Source: an uncultured Pantoea sp. (lineage in GTDB: Bacteria; Pseudomonadota; Gammaproteobacteria; Enterobacterales; Enterobacteriaceae). Taken from it: a DNA stretch of 42,538 nt. Shown one piece after another: positions 26,676 to 34,732 of the stretch; position 1 is the stretch's first letter, and every line of letters begins with the position of its first letter. Under the pieces are notes generated by a model. That model was not told the origin of the DNA, did no database searches, and worked only from the letters and a program-made list of their open reading frames with translations. The position numbers and the translations under genes were made by a program. Location: contig CAJYKU010000011.1 in assembly GCA_913775175.1 (NCBI GenBank), positions 1 through 42,538 of the forward strand, written 5' to 3'.

Positions 26676-28262
26676 ATGATCCAGAGTAATATGGCCCCGC
26701 AGGGTATGGCGGTTACGCCGCATCATCTTGCCAGCGAAAGTGCGCTGGCGATATTACGGGAAGGCGGCAGCGCGATAGAAGCAATGGTTGCCGCAGCCGC
26801 AACCATTGCTGTGGTCTATCCGCATATGAATGGTCTGGGTGGCGATGGCTTCTGGCTTATCGTGCCGCCTGAGGGCGATCCGATCGCGATCGACGCCAGC
26901 GGTGCAGCAGGCAGTCTGGCGACCACTGATTTTTATCGCGGCAAAACAACGATCCCGCACCGTGGCCCTGAATCGGCATTAACGGTAGCGGGCACTGTCA
27001 GTGGCTGGCAGGAAGCGCTGACGGTTTCACAGGAGCTGGATTATGCGCCACTGCCGCTGACCCGCCTGCTGCGGGATGCCATCCGCTATGCAGCCGAAGG
27101 TATTCCGGTGACGCTCTCTCAGGCAGCGGCAACCGCAGCGAAAGCCCATGAGCTACAGCATCAGCCTGGCTTTGCCGCTACCTTTATGCCGGATAATCGC
27201 CCCCCGCTGGCCGGTAGTCGCTTTACACAGCCCGCGCTGGCCAGAACTCTTGGTCAGCTATGCGATAGCGGGCTGGATAGCTTTTACCGGGGTGAGCTGG
27301 CCCGGCAGCTGGCCAGCGACATGCACGCACTGGGTATGCCGATTCTGCCAGAGGATTTGCAGCAGCATCGGGCGCGGCGTTGCCAGCCGCTGCATCTCGC
27401 ACATAGCAAAGGTGATATCTGGAATCTGGCTCCTCCTACACAGGGGCTGGTATCGCTGGCGATTCTTGGTATTACTGACCGCCTTGATATGGCGCAGGCA
27501 ACTGAAGCACAGACGCTGCATCGTATCGTTGAAGCGACCAAGCAGGCATTTACGCTGCGCGATCGGCATATTACCGATCCACGTCACAACGATATGGATA
27601 TTCAGGGTCTGCTGGATGCGGATCATCTCGATATGCTGGCCGCTGCAGTTGATGAGCAGCGCGCTGCCCCCTGGGGCACCGGGCGCGGGCCAGGGGATAC
27701 TGTCTGGATGGGCGTCATCGACAGCAGCGGGCTTGCTGTCTCTTTTATTCAGAGTATCTATCATGAATTTGGCAGCGGCGTTGTACTGCCGGGCAGCGGT
27801 ATCACCTGGCAGAACCGCGGCGCGGCGTTCAGCCTGCAGCCTGATCATCTGCTGGCGCTTCGCCCCGGCAAACAGCCATTTCACACTCTGAACCCTGCTG
27901 CCGCCCGGCTTAAAGATGGCCGCCTGCTGGTCTATGGTGCCATGGGGGGCGACGGTCAGCCACAGACCCAGGCGGCTATTTTTACCCGTCACGTTATCCA
28001 GAATATGCCGCTACAGCAGGCGGTGAGCGCACCGCGCTGGTTACTGGGCCGTACCTGGGGGGAGCGCTCTGATTCACTCAAAATGGAAGCCCGTGCCGCT
28101 ACCGAAACAGTCGCACAGTTGCGCAGCCTGGGCCATCAGGTTGAGCTATTACCAGACTTTAGCGAAGTCGTGGGACATGCCGGCGCGATTGTCCGGCATA
28201 CCAACGGCATGCTGGAAGGCGCATTTGATCCGCGCAGTAACGGCAGCGCTGCCGGTTTTTAA
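26676..28262 (+). CDS. hpxW: Oxamate amidohydrolase (gamma-glutamyltranspeptidase-family Ntn hydrolase)
   Basis: 528 residues from ATG 26676 (agggag just upstream; a GTG two codons earlier is less likely). GGT-fold proenzyme without signal peptide. The predicted nucleophile is T342 in GPGDTVWMGVID. Autocleavage before it would give about 341- and 187-residue subunits, consistent with the roughly 35.5 and 20 kDa chains reported for Klebsiella HpxW. That enzyme hydrolyses oxamate to oxalate plus ammonia, late in urate breakdown. First gene of hpxWXYZ, 12 bp before hpxX. Confidence 0.92.
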   Translation: MIQSNMAPQGMAVTPHHLASESALAILREGGSAIEAMVAAAATIAVVYPHMNGLGGDGFWLIVPPEGDPIAIDASGAAGSLATTDFYRGKTTIPHRGPESALTVAGTVSGWQEALTVSQELDYAPLPLTRLLRDAIRYAAEGIPVTLSQAAATAAKAHELQHQPGFAATFMPDNRPPLAGSRFTQPALARTLGQLCDSGLDSFYRGELARQLASDMHALGMPILPEDLQQHRARRCQPLHLAHSKGDIWNLAPPTQGLVSLAILGITDRLDMAQATEAQTLHRIVEATKQAFTLRDRHITDPRHNDMDIQGLLDADHLDMLAAAVDEQRAAPWGTGRGPGDTVWMGVIDSSGLAVSFIQSIYHEFGSGVVLPGSGITWQNRGAAFSLQPDHLLALRPGKQPFHTLNPAAARLKDGRLLVYGAMGGDGQPQTQAAIFTRHVIQNMPLQQAVSAPRWLLGRTWGERSDSLKMEARAATETVAQLRSLGHQVELLPDFSEVVGHAGAIVRHTNGMLEGAFDPRSNGSAAGF

Positions 28263-28274
28263 CAGGAGAACACC

Positions 28275-28466
28275 ATGACTCAACCCGCAGAGTGGACAAC
28301 CTACATTGCTCAGATGGAGCAAATTCTGGCTCTGGAGCTGGATGATGCACGGCGGGCTGAACTGCAGCTACAGCTCAGCCGCATCGCCACACTAGCAGCA
28401 CCGCTGATGGCGCTGCCGCTCGACGAACGTCTGGAAGTTGCAGGAGTCTTTCAGCCATGCAATTAA
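28275..28466 (+). CDS. hpxX: Small GatC/AtzG-like subunit (HpxX)
   Basis: 63 residues, strongly helical, beginning MTQPAEWTTYIAQMEQIL after an excellent ribosome site (aggaga). It matches the DUF4089/AtzG-like type, small partners that wrap around amidase-signature enzymes as GatC does around GatA. It overlaps hpxY by 10 bp, fitting obligate 1:1 expression. Confidence 0.85.
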   Translation: MTQPAEWTTYIAQMEQILALELDDARRAELQLQLSRIATLAAPLMALPLDERLEVAGVFQPCN

Positions 28467-29863
28467 CTTCATTTTCAATCCGTGGGCTGCAGCAGGCGCT
28501 GCAGCGGGGAGAGATCAGCGCACTTGAAATCGCCCGACATACTCTTGCCGCAATTGAACAACAGAATCCGCGACTCAACGCCTGGACTGCTATCACCGGA
28601 CAGCGCATGCTTCGTGAGGCGGAACAGCTTGATCGTCAGCGCCGGCAGGGCAGCGTGCTGCCTTCACTGGCAGGCATACCCTGGGCGGTTAAAAATCTGT
28701 TCGATGTCGCAGGACATACCACACTGGCAGGTGCCAGCCTGTTCAGCAGCCGTGCAGCGGCTCGCGCAGACGCCTGGGCGGTGAACCGGCTCAGTGAGTC
28801 GGGCGCGCTGCTCTCTGGTATGCTGAATATGGACGCCTACGCCTACGGCTTTACCACGGAAAACAGTCACTACGGCACAACACGTAACCCGCATGATCTC
28901 ACGCGTATTGCCGGTGGTTCATCCGGCGGCTCAGCGGCCGCAGTGGCAGCCGGACTGGTACACTTTTCGCTGGGTAGTGACACCAACGGCTCTATCCGCG
29001 TACCAGCATCACTGTGCGGTGTGTTTGGCCTCAAGCCAACCTTTGGTCGTCTCTCTCGCAGTGGCACACAGCCATTTGTCGCCAGCCTTGATCATATTGG
29101 TCCCTTTGCCCGTTCGGCAGACGATCTTGCTCTGGTCTATGACGCGCTGCAGGGACACGACAGGCAGGATGCCTTTCAGATGCAGCGTCCGGCAGAGCCC
29201 GTCAGCAATGAACTGCAACGGGGAGATGCGGGATTACGCTGCGCCACGCTGGGTGGCTTTTTTAGCATCTGGTGCAGTGACGAGGCGCGCAGTGCCATTG
29301 CGGTAGTGGCTAACGCTTTGCGTGCAGATGATGAGGTCACGCTGCCTCAGGCTGAGCTGGCGCGTTCCGCCGCCTTTATTATGACAGCGGTCGAGGGCGG
29401 TAATCACTATCTGCCCGCCCTGCGTACGCAGCCGGAACAGTTTGAACCCCACTCACGCGAACGGCTGCTGGCTGGTGCTATGCTGCCTGCGGCCTGGTAT
29501 ATTCAGGCGCAGCGCTTCCGGCGTCACTTTCAGCAGCAGATACTGCCGCTGTTTAACCATTTTGATCTGCTGATAGCACCAGCCACCCCCTGCAGTGCTA
29601 CCGCTATTGGTCAGGAGAACATGCAGATTAATGGTGAGTCTCTGCCCGTTCGTGCCAGCATGGGGATGCTGACTCAGCCCATCTCATTTGCCGGCCTGCC
29701 GGTCTGCAGCATTCCTCTGCAAACCGCCAGTGGTATGCCGATAGGCGTGCAGCTGATTGCTGCTCCCTTTAAAGAACATCTTGCCCTGCGTGCCGCCTGG
29801 GCGCTGCAACAGCAGGGCCTGACTCTTTCTCAATCCATCCCGGAGTTCACGCATGATCATTAA
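28457..29863 (+). CDS. hpxY: Amidase-signature hydrolase (AtzE/GatA-like, HpxY)
   Basis: 468 residues with the complete amidase-signature triad: K79 (PWAVKN), cis-Ser S155 (GGSSGGS) and nucleophile S179 (GSDTNGSIRVP); the 24-residue Ser-Ser spacing is the family norm. AtzE-type enzymes hydrolyse small ureido/carboxylated urea compounds and require an AtzG partner, here HpxX. Given hpxW, the likely substrate is oxalurate, yielding oxamate, but the reaction is inferred. It overlaps hpxX by 10 bp and hpxZ by 11 bp. Confidence 0.9.
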   Translation: MQLTSFSIRGLQQALQRGEISALEIARHTLAAIEQQNPRLNAWTAITGQRMLREAEQLDRQRRQGSVLPSLAGIPWAVKNLFDVAGHTTLAGASLFSSRAAARADAWAVNRLSESGALLSGMLNMDAYAYGFTTENSHYGTTRNPHDLTRIAGGSSGGSAAAVAAGLVHFSLGSDTNGSIRVPASLCGVFGLKPTFGRLSRSGTQPFVASLDHIGPFARSADDLALVYDALQGHDRQDAFQMQRPAEPVSNELQRGDAGLRCATLGGFFSIWCSDEARSAIAVVANALRADDEVTLPQAELARSAAFIMTAVEGGNHYLPALRTQPEQFEPHSRERLLAGAMLPAAWYIQAQRFRRHFQQQILPLFNHFDLLIAPATPCSATAIGQENMQINGESLPVRASMGMLTQPISFAGLPVCSIPLQTASGMPIGVQLIAAPFKEHLALRAAWALQQQGLTLSQSIPEFTHDH

Positions 29864-30227
29864 TCATCCCGATATCGTCGCGGAGGTTAACGCCGCTTTT
29901 TATCGCTATGAGCTGGCACTGGTCAGCAATGATACCGGCACGCTTGATACGCTATTCTGGCACGATGCACGCACGGTGCGTCTTGGTGCCGGTGAGAATC
30001 TCTATGGTATTGATGCGATTCGTGAATTTCGTGCTGCCCGCCCGGCTGCTGGCCTGGATCGTACACTCCGTAATACGGTAATCACCACCTTTGGCAGTGA
30101 CTATGCGGTTTGCAGCACTGAGTTTACCCGTCCTGGCACGGAGCGAATCGGACGACAACAGCAAACCTGGGTTCGGCTGCCGCAAGGCTGGCGAATTGTC
30201 GCTGCGCAGGTCAGCCTGATGAGCTAA
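29853..30227 (+). CDS. hpxZ: NTF2/SnoaL-like protein HpxZ
   Basis: 124 residues, a single cone-shaped NTF2-like domain of the DUF3225 type (AFYRYELALVSNDTGTLDTLFW, GIDAIREFRAARP). Members are found almost always next to oxalurate/oxamate genes but have no established activity. It overlaps hpxY by 11 bp, so it is translationally coupled and ends the operon. An unstable-intermediate isomerase or hydrolase role is possible but unproven. Confidence 0.85.
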   Translation: MIINHPDIVAEVNAAFYRYELALVSNDTGTLDTLFWHDARTVRLGAGENLYGIDAIREFRAARPAAGLDRTLRNTVITTFGSDYAVCSTEFTRPGTERIGRQQQTWVRLPQGWRIVAAQVSLMS

Positions 30228-30378
30228 CTGCTCTCCTTTTCATCACGTTACAGGCCACTCTCTGTCTCGCGTGGAAAAAGAGGAAAAGAGCAGCCTGTTA
30301 TGCCGGAGACCGCATCCTGCACCCTCTGACAGTCAGCGCCACATTACGGCTCGCGCTGCTACAGAAGGAGCGGCAAAA

Positions 30379-31332
30379 CTATTCTGCCGGATGTTGCGCT
30401 ATCCAGTGATCGGCGATCTGCTGGCGGCTGCAGATCCACACCTTTTCATGCTGCTGAATATGATCAAGAAAACGCTGCAGCGCGCGAAATTTTCCAGGCC
30501 GCCCCAGCAGGCGACAATGCATCCCCACAGACATCATTTTTGGCGCTGTGCCTCCCTCTTCGTACAGCACATCAAAGGTATCGCGCAGATAGCTGAAAAA
30601 GTGTTCCGCAGTGTTGAACCCCTGTGCAGTGGCAAAGCGCATATCATTGCACTCCAGCGTGTAGGGAATAATCAGATGCGGCTTTACGGTGCCATCCTGA
30701 CAGGTTACCCGGGTCCAGAATGGCAGATCGTCGCCATAATAGTCGCTGTCATAGCTAAAGCCGCCTTGTTCCACCACCAGCCTGCGGGTATTCGGGCTAT
30801 CGCGGCCGGTGTACCAGCCGGTGGGAGCCTTGCCAAATAGTTCCGTCAGCACCTCCACCGCCTGCTGCATATGCTGACGTTCAGTTCTGGCATCCATGGA
30901 CTGATAGTGGATCCAGCGCCAGCCGTGACTGACCACATCGTAATCAGCTGCTTTAATTGCCGCCACTATCTCCGGGTTTCGCGCCAGCGCCATGGCAACA
31001 CCAAACACCGTTAACGGCAGGCCGCGCTGCTGAAACTCATGGTGGATACGCCAGAATCCGGCACGGGAGCCATATTCATAAAGTGAATCCATCGACATAT
31101 GGCGATCGGCATAGCTGGCAGCGCCAATAATATCGGACAGAAACTGTTCTGAGCCGGCATCGCCATGCAATACATTGTTTTCCGCGCCCTCTTCATAGTT
31201 CAGAACAAACTGCACTGCGATCCGGGCCTCACCCGGCCACTGCGCATGGGGCGGCTTGCCGCCGTAGCCAGTCAGGTCACGCGGATAGTTTTTGTTGAAG
31301 CTGTATTCACGCTTTTCAGAAAGATCGTTCAT
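30379..31332 (-). CDS. hpxB: Cofactor-independent allantoinase (PuuE type)
   Basis: 317 residues with a NodB/polysaccharide-deacetylase-like fold (NYPRDLTGYGGKPPHAQWPG, SHGWRWIHYQ, GWYTGRDSPNTR), the signature of PuuE allantoinases rather than the metal amidohydrolase AllB. It opens (S)-allantoin to allantoate. It is the third gene of hpxS-hpxA-hpxB, 28 bp after hpxA, and converges on hpxZ. The equivalent Klebsiella HpxB has allantoinase activity. Confidence 0.93.
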   Translation of the reverse strand: MNDLSEKREYSFNKNYPRDLTGYGGKPPHAQWPGEARIAVQFVLNYEEGAENNVLHGDAGSEQFLSDIIGAASYADRHMSMDSLYEYGSRAGFWRIHHEFQQRGLPLTVFGVAMALARNPEIVAAIKAADYDVVSHGWRWIHYQSMDARTERQHMQQAVEVLTELFGKAPTGWYTGRDSPNTRRLVVEQGGFSYDSDYYGDDLPFWTRVTCQDGTVKPHLIIPYTLECNDMRFATAQGFNTAEHFFSYLRDTFDVLYEEGGTAPKMMSVGMHCRLLGRPGKFRALQRFLDHIQQHEKVWICSRQQIADHWIAQHPAE

Positions 31333-31360
31333 GCGGTTTACTCCCGTTGTGATGGCTCTC

Positions 31361-32098
31361 TCAGTCCTGACTCAGATGCCGGAATCCGCCACTAAGCGGT
31401 TTTGCCAGCGGATAAGCCAGATCCCCCTGTTTACTGGTGCCCAGCCCCAGTGCCACCAGCGCCTCAACCATCTTGACTGCGGCGCTCACACCATCAATAA
31501 CCGGCATCCCCAGCTCGCGCGTCAGTGCCTGCGCCAGCGACGCCATACCGCCACAGCCCAGCACAATTGCACCACTGTTATCTTCGCGCACGGCCTGAAT
31601 ACAGCGCGCCCGTACTCTCTCCTGGGCAACGCCGCTGCCATCCTCCAGCGCCAGCACTGGCAGGTCGATCGCGTGCAGCGCTGCACAATGATGGGTAAAT
31701 CCATACTGCTGTAGCAGATGCCGGGCAATAACCAGCGTACGCGGTAGCGTGGTGATGATAGAGAAGCGCGTTGCCACCAGTGTCGCGGTATGCATTGCCG
31801 CTTCTGCGATGCCAATCACCGGCCCACTGGCCAGCTCGCGTGCAGCCAGCAATCCGGGATCGCCAAAGCAGGCAATAACATGTCCACTGACACCCAGCTT
31901 TTCACCACGCTGTACCTGCTCCAGTACGCCGATAGCTGCCACCGCCTCATCAAAGTGTCCCTCAATTGAGGGCACACCGTGCTGCGGGCAAACGGCCAGG
32001 ATCTCAGTGTCACGCGCAGCAACGGCGCGTGCTGCAGCCCCGATGGTTTCCGTCATGGCTGTACTGGTGTTGGGATTAATTACCTGAATCAGGCTCAT
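31361..32098 (-). CDS. hpxA: Allantoin racemase
   Basis: 245-residue Asp/Glu/hydantoin racemase family protein. The two catalytic cysteines are C77 (VIACFGDPG) and C182 (VLGCGGM), on opposite faces of the active site. It interconverts R- and S-allantoin so that both enantiomers formed by spontaneous racemisation can be used by the S-specific allantoinase. Its ATG overlaps the hpxS stop (ATGA), so it is coupled to the regulator. Confidence 0.95.
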   Translation of the reverse strand: MSLIQVINPNTSTAMTETIGAAARAVAARDTEILAVCPQHGVPSIEGHFDEAVAAIGVLEQVQRGEKLGVSGHVIACFGDPGLLAARELASGPVIGIAEAAMHTATLVATRFSIITTLPRTLVIARHLLQQYGFTHHCAALHAIDLPVLALEDGSGVAQERVRARCIQAVREDNSGAIVLGCGGMASLAQALTRELGMPVIDGVSAAVKMVEALVALGLGTSKQGDLAYPLAKPLSGGFRHLSQD

Positions 32099-32817
32099 AC
32101 TGCGGTTCCTTTGCTGTCAGCGAAGAGACGATTGAAATCAGGCAGCGTTTCACCGCTGCGCTCAAAGTGGAGACTGGAGACAATATGATCAAAATGGTGC
32201 GTAAGCGTCTGTGTCAGTTCAGGCAGTGCCCCCTGTCGCAGTAAATCAACCAGCTGCTCGTGATGATCGCAGCGGCATCCATGCTGCCAGGGTGAGCCCC
32301 AGGCCGCTATCACCAGCGACGATCGCTGAGTCAGACGCGTAACCATCCCGGTCAGCACCTGATTACCGCTAATCGCCTGCAGCTGAATATGAAATGCAGC
32401 CGAGAGCCGAATTGCGGCGGCACCCTCATTCCGCACATGTGCCTGCTGCTCCTGTACGATAATCGCGTCCAGCGCCGCCAGGTGCGGCGGTTGCAAATGC
32501 GCCAGTATCGTCGGCAGACTGGCGCACTCCAGCATAGTACGGGTAGCAAAGATATCGCGCGATTCGGCAACGTCCGGCGTGGCAACCTGTGCACCACGTC
32601 CGGGCGACAGCGTGATCATCTGCACTGCGGCGAGGCGCTGCAGCACCTTACGGATCCCGGTTCTGCTGACGCCAAACGCCTCTGCCAGTGCCTCTTCGGG
32701 CAGTTTGCTACCTGGCAGCAACTGATGCTCAACAATGGCGTTCAGCAACGCCTGAAAGATAGATTCATCTCTGTCACACGCCGTTGCACCGGGCTTCTGC
32801 TGGTTTTCACACATCAT
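32095..32817 (-). CDS. hpxS: GntR-family (FCD domain) regulator HpxS
   Basis: 240 residues from ATG 32817 (ggag 6 nt upstream; a longer frame to 32883 would run into the operator). N-terminal winged HTH (GSKLPEEALAEAFGVSRTGIRKVLQ) and C-terminal FCD ligand domain with the His/Asp metal pattern (FHIQLQ, DHHEQLVDLL, LTHHFDHI). First gene of hpxSAB; Klebsiella HpxS is the allantoin-responsive regulator of the same operon. Paired GTATAC boxes lie just upstream. Confidence 0.9.
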   Translation of the reverse strand: MMCENQQKPGATACDRDESIFQALLNAIVEHQLLPGSKLPEEALAEAFGVSRTGIRKVLQRLAAVQMITLSPGRGAQVATPDVAESRDIFATRTMLECASLPTILAHLQPPHLAALDAIIVQEQQAHVRNEGAAAIRLSAAFHIQLQAISGNQVLTGMVTRLTQRSSLVIAAWGSPWQHGCRCDHHEQLVDLLRQGALPELTQTLTHHFDHIVSSLHFERSGETLPDFNRLFADSKGTAV

Positions 32818-32851
32818 TAACTGCTCCGGAAAAATAACTGAAAGCACAACA

Positions 32852-32883
32852 TCGTATACATTAAGAACAATTTTTGTATACAA
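32852..32883. promoter_or_regulatory. Candidate HpxS operator: two GTATAC boxes 22 bp apart
   Basis: tcgtatacat (32852-32861) and the perfect palindrome ttgtatacaa (32874-32883) lie on the same helix face between hpxS and the permease. In Klebsiella HpxS is reported to bind two tandem sites at the hpxSAB promoter, which this arrangement matches. Confidence 0.65.
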
Positions 32884-32895
32884 AAAGCCCTGGCC

Positions 32896-32911
32896 TGGCC
32901 TGAATCCTGCA
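32896..32911 (+). promoter_or_regulatory. Possible sigma54 element before the permease
   Basis: TGGCCTGAATCCTGCA keeps the GG and GC pair at the right spacing but has two mismatches to TGGCAYRNNNNTTGCW. It is 50 nt before the permease start. No convincing NtrC site was found upstream. Confidence 0.35.
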
Positions 32912-32960
32912 ATAGCACAGAAAGAGCAATTTCCTTATCACAGTGACAGGAGCAGTTTTC

Positions 32961-34454
32961 ATGCCAATCCATACTGAACCTTCCTTAGCACCGGCCGCTA
33001 CCCGCGCAGACTATAGTCCGCGTCTCTGTAACGACGATTTAGCGCCAGTGCCTCAACAGAACTGGACGTGGTACAACATTTTTTCTTTCTGGATGTCTGA
33101 TGTGCACAGCATGGGAGGCTATGTGGTTGCCGCCAGCTTTTTTACACTGGGACTGGCAAGCTGGCAGGTACTATTCTGTTTGCTGGCTGGTATTGGCATT
33201 GTGCAGCTTTGCGCCAATCTGGTCGCCAAACCGAGTCAGATGGCGGGCGTGCCTTATGCGGTGATCTGCCGTCAGGCATTTGGCGTATTCGGCGCTAATA
33301 TTCCGGCGGTGATCCGCGGACTGATCGCCTTTGCCTGGTATGGTATTCAGACCTATCTGGCAGCTAACGCATTGATGCTGGTACTACTGAAGTTTTACCC
33401 TGAGCTGAACAGTATGACGCAAAGCAGCTGGCTGGGATTATCACTGCTGGGCTGGTGCTGTTTTGGCACAATGTGGCTGCTGCAGGCAATCGTGTTCTGG
33501 CATGGAATGAATGCGATTAAGCGCTTTATCGATATAGCCGGTCCTGCAGTCTATGTGGTGATGTTCGCGCTGGCGGGCTGGATTGTATACAAAACGGGCT
33601 TTAGTGCGATGTCGTTTACTCTTGCCAGTAAACATCTGACGGTCAGCGAGCAGAGCTGGCAGATGCTGAGCGCCACAGCACTGGTCGTCTCCTATTTTTC
33701 CGGTCCACTGCTTAACTTTGGCGACTTTTCGCGCTACAGCAAAAGCATGAGTGAAGTGCGGCGCGGCAACCGCTGGGGATTACCCTTTAACTTTCTGCTG
33801 TTCTCTGTTGTAACCGTAGTGATTGTCTCTGGTACTCAGTCACTGTTTGGCAGAATGATCACCGATCCGATTGAAACCGTCAGTATGGTCGGCAGCGATC
33901 TGGCCGTGGCAATTGGCCTGCTGACGATGATCACTGCCACCATTGGTATCAATATTGTGGCTAACTTTGTTTCGCCCGCCTTCGATTTCTCCAACTGCTC
34001 GCCGCAGAAAATCAGTTTTCGCACCGGCGGTATGATCGCTGCCGTTGGCTCAGTAGTGCTGACGCCGTGGAACCTGTTCCAGTCACCTGAACTTATTCAC
34101 TATACGCTGGATGTACTGGGCGCATTTATCGGCCCGCTGTTTGGCATTTTGATTGCTGATTTTTATCTGATCAAAGGTGGCAAAGTCAGCGTAGACGATC
34201 TGTTTAACGCCACACCACAGGGACGCTACTGGTATCGCAACGGCTTTAATCCCCATGCGATCGCTGCCCTGCTGCCTGCGGTGGGGATCTGTCTGGCAAC
34301 AAGCTTTATTCCTGCACTGCATAGCGTGGCTAACTTCAGCTGGTTTATTGGTGTCGCGCTTGGCGCTGGCAGTTACCGCTGGCTGGCACGCGCCGGGCGG
34401 GAAGTGCCGGCAGCGGCTTATCAGGATGTGGCTCTGCAAAAAGAGGGGCTGTAA
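32961..34454 (+). CDS. hpxC: NCS1-family allantoin permease
   Basis: 497 residues from ATG 32961 (aggag 8 nt upstream; GTG 32943 is less likely). About twelve membrane segments. The N-terminal LCNDDLAPVPQQNWTWYNIFSFWMSDVHS signature, split here, is that of NCS1 nucleobase/allantoin symporters such as E. coli AllP (YbbW): NDDLAPVP, then WTWYNIFSFWMSDVH, then GGYVVAASFF. It is divergent from hpxSAB and ends in a strong terminator. The symbol follows the Klebsiella gene in that position; the transport role is by family, and uracil/hydantoin relatives are alternatives. Confidence 0.85.
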   Translation: MPIHTEPSLAPAATRADYSPRLCNDDLAPVPQQNWTWYNIFSFWMSDVHSMGGYVVAASFFTLGLASWQVLFCLLAGIGIVQLCANLVAKPSQMAGVPYAVICRQAFGVFGANIPAVIRGLIAFAWYGIQTYLAANALMLVLLKFYPELNSMTQSSWLGLSLLGWCCFGTMWLLQAIVFWHGMNAIKRFIDIAGPAVYVVMFALAGWIVYKTGFSAMSFTLASKHLTVSEQSWQMLSATALVVSYFSGPLLNFGDFSRYSKSMSEVRRGNRWGLPFNFLLFSVVTVVIVSGTQSLFGRMITDPIETVSMVGSDLAVAIGLLTMITATIGINIVANFVSPAFDFSNCSPQKISFRTGGMIAAVGSVVLTPWNLFQSPELIHYTLDVLGAFIGPLFGILIADFYLIKGGKVSVDDLFNATPQGRYWYRNGFNPHAIAALLPAVGICLATSFIPALHSVANFSWFIGVALGAGSYRWLARAGREVPAAAYQDVALQKEGL

Positions 34455-34481
34455 TAAAGCGTAGCTGACGCACAGACAGCA

Positions 34482-34511
34482 AAAAGCCGATTCATTTCTG
34501 AATCGGCTTTT
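34482..34511. terminator. Bidirectional terminator between hpxC and tRNA-Asp
   Basis: Perfect 13-bp stem aaaagccgattca/tgaatcggctttt with a 4-nt loop. T-rich on the plus side for hpxC and on the minus side for the tRNA transcript. Confidence 0.9.
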
Positions 34512-34521
34512 CTGAATAAAT

Positions 34522-34598
34522 TGGCGGAACGGACGGGGCTCGAACCCGCGACCCCCTGCGTGACAGGCAGGTATTCTAACCAACTGAACTACCGCTCC
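34522..34598 (-). tRNA. aspV: tRNA-Asp (GUC)
   Basis: 77 nt including the encoded CCA. The minus strand folds as a cloverleaf with acceptor GGAGCGG/CCGTTCC, D-arm, anticodon stem CCTGC/GCAGG, anticodon GTC (34562-34564), and TpsiC arm GGTTCGAGCC. By position beside dnaQ it corresponds to E. coli aspV. Identical to the copy at 42414-42490. Confidence 0.98.
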
Positions 34599-34628
34599 GC
34601 GCTTTGTTCCCCGTCGGGAACGAGGCGC

Positions 34629-34657
34629 ATATTAATGGCAGCCCCCCTGGTCGTCAA
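34629..34657 (-). promoter_or_regulatory. Promoter of tRNA-Asp with GC-rich discriminator
   Basis: Minus strand: -35 TTGACG (34652-34657), 17-bp spacer, -10 TAATAT (34629-34634), then GCGCC. The GC-rich discriminator is the hallmark of stringently controlled stable-RNA promoters. The start is about 25 nt before the mature tRNA. Confidence 0.75.
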
Positions 34658-34732
34658 CGCTTTTTATATCAGAACGATCTGTTTGCCGCTTTTTTCATCT
34701 TTACGCTGATTAAAGCGGCACTGCTGGCGATT

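Noticed and set aside
30228..30293. ctgctct/agagcag inverted repeat between hpxZ and hpxB as a terminator
   Set aside because: Arms of 7 bp with a loop of about 52 nt and no U-tract.
34522..34560. Integration att site at the tRNA-Asp 3' end
   Set aside because: No second copy of the tRNA 3' segment exists to the left up to 11 kb and no integrase is present; the only other match is the complete second tRNA.
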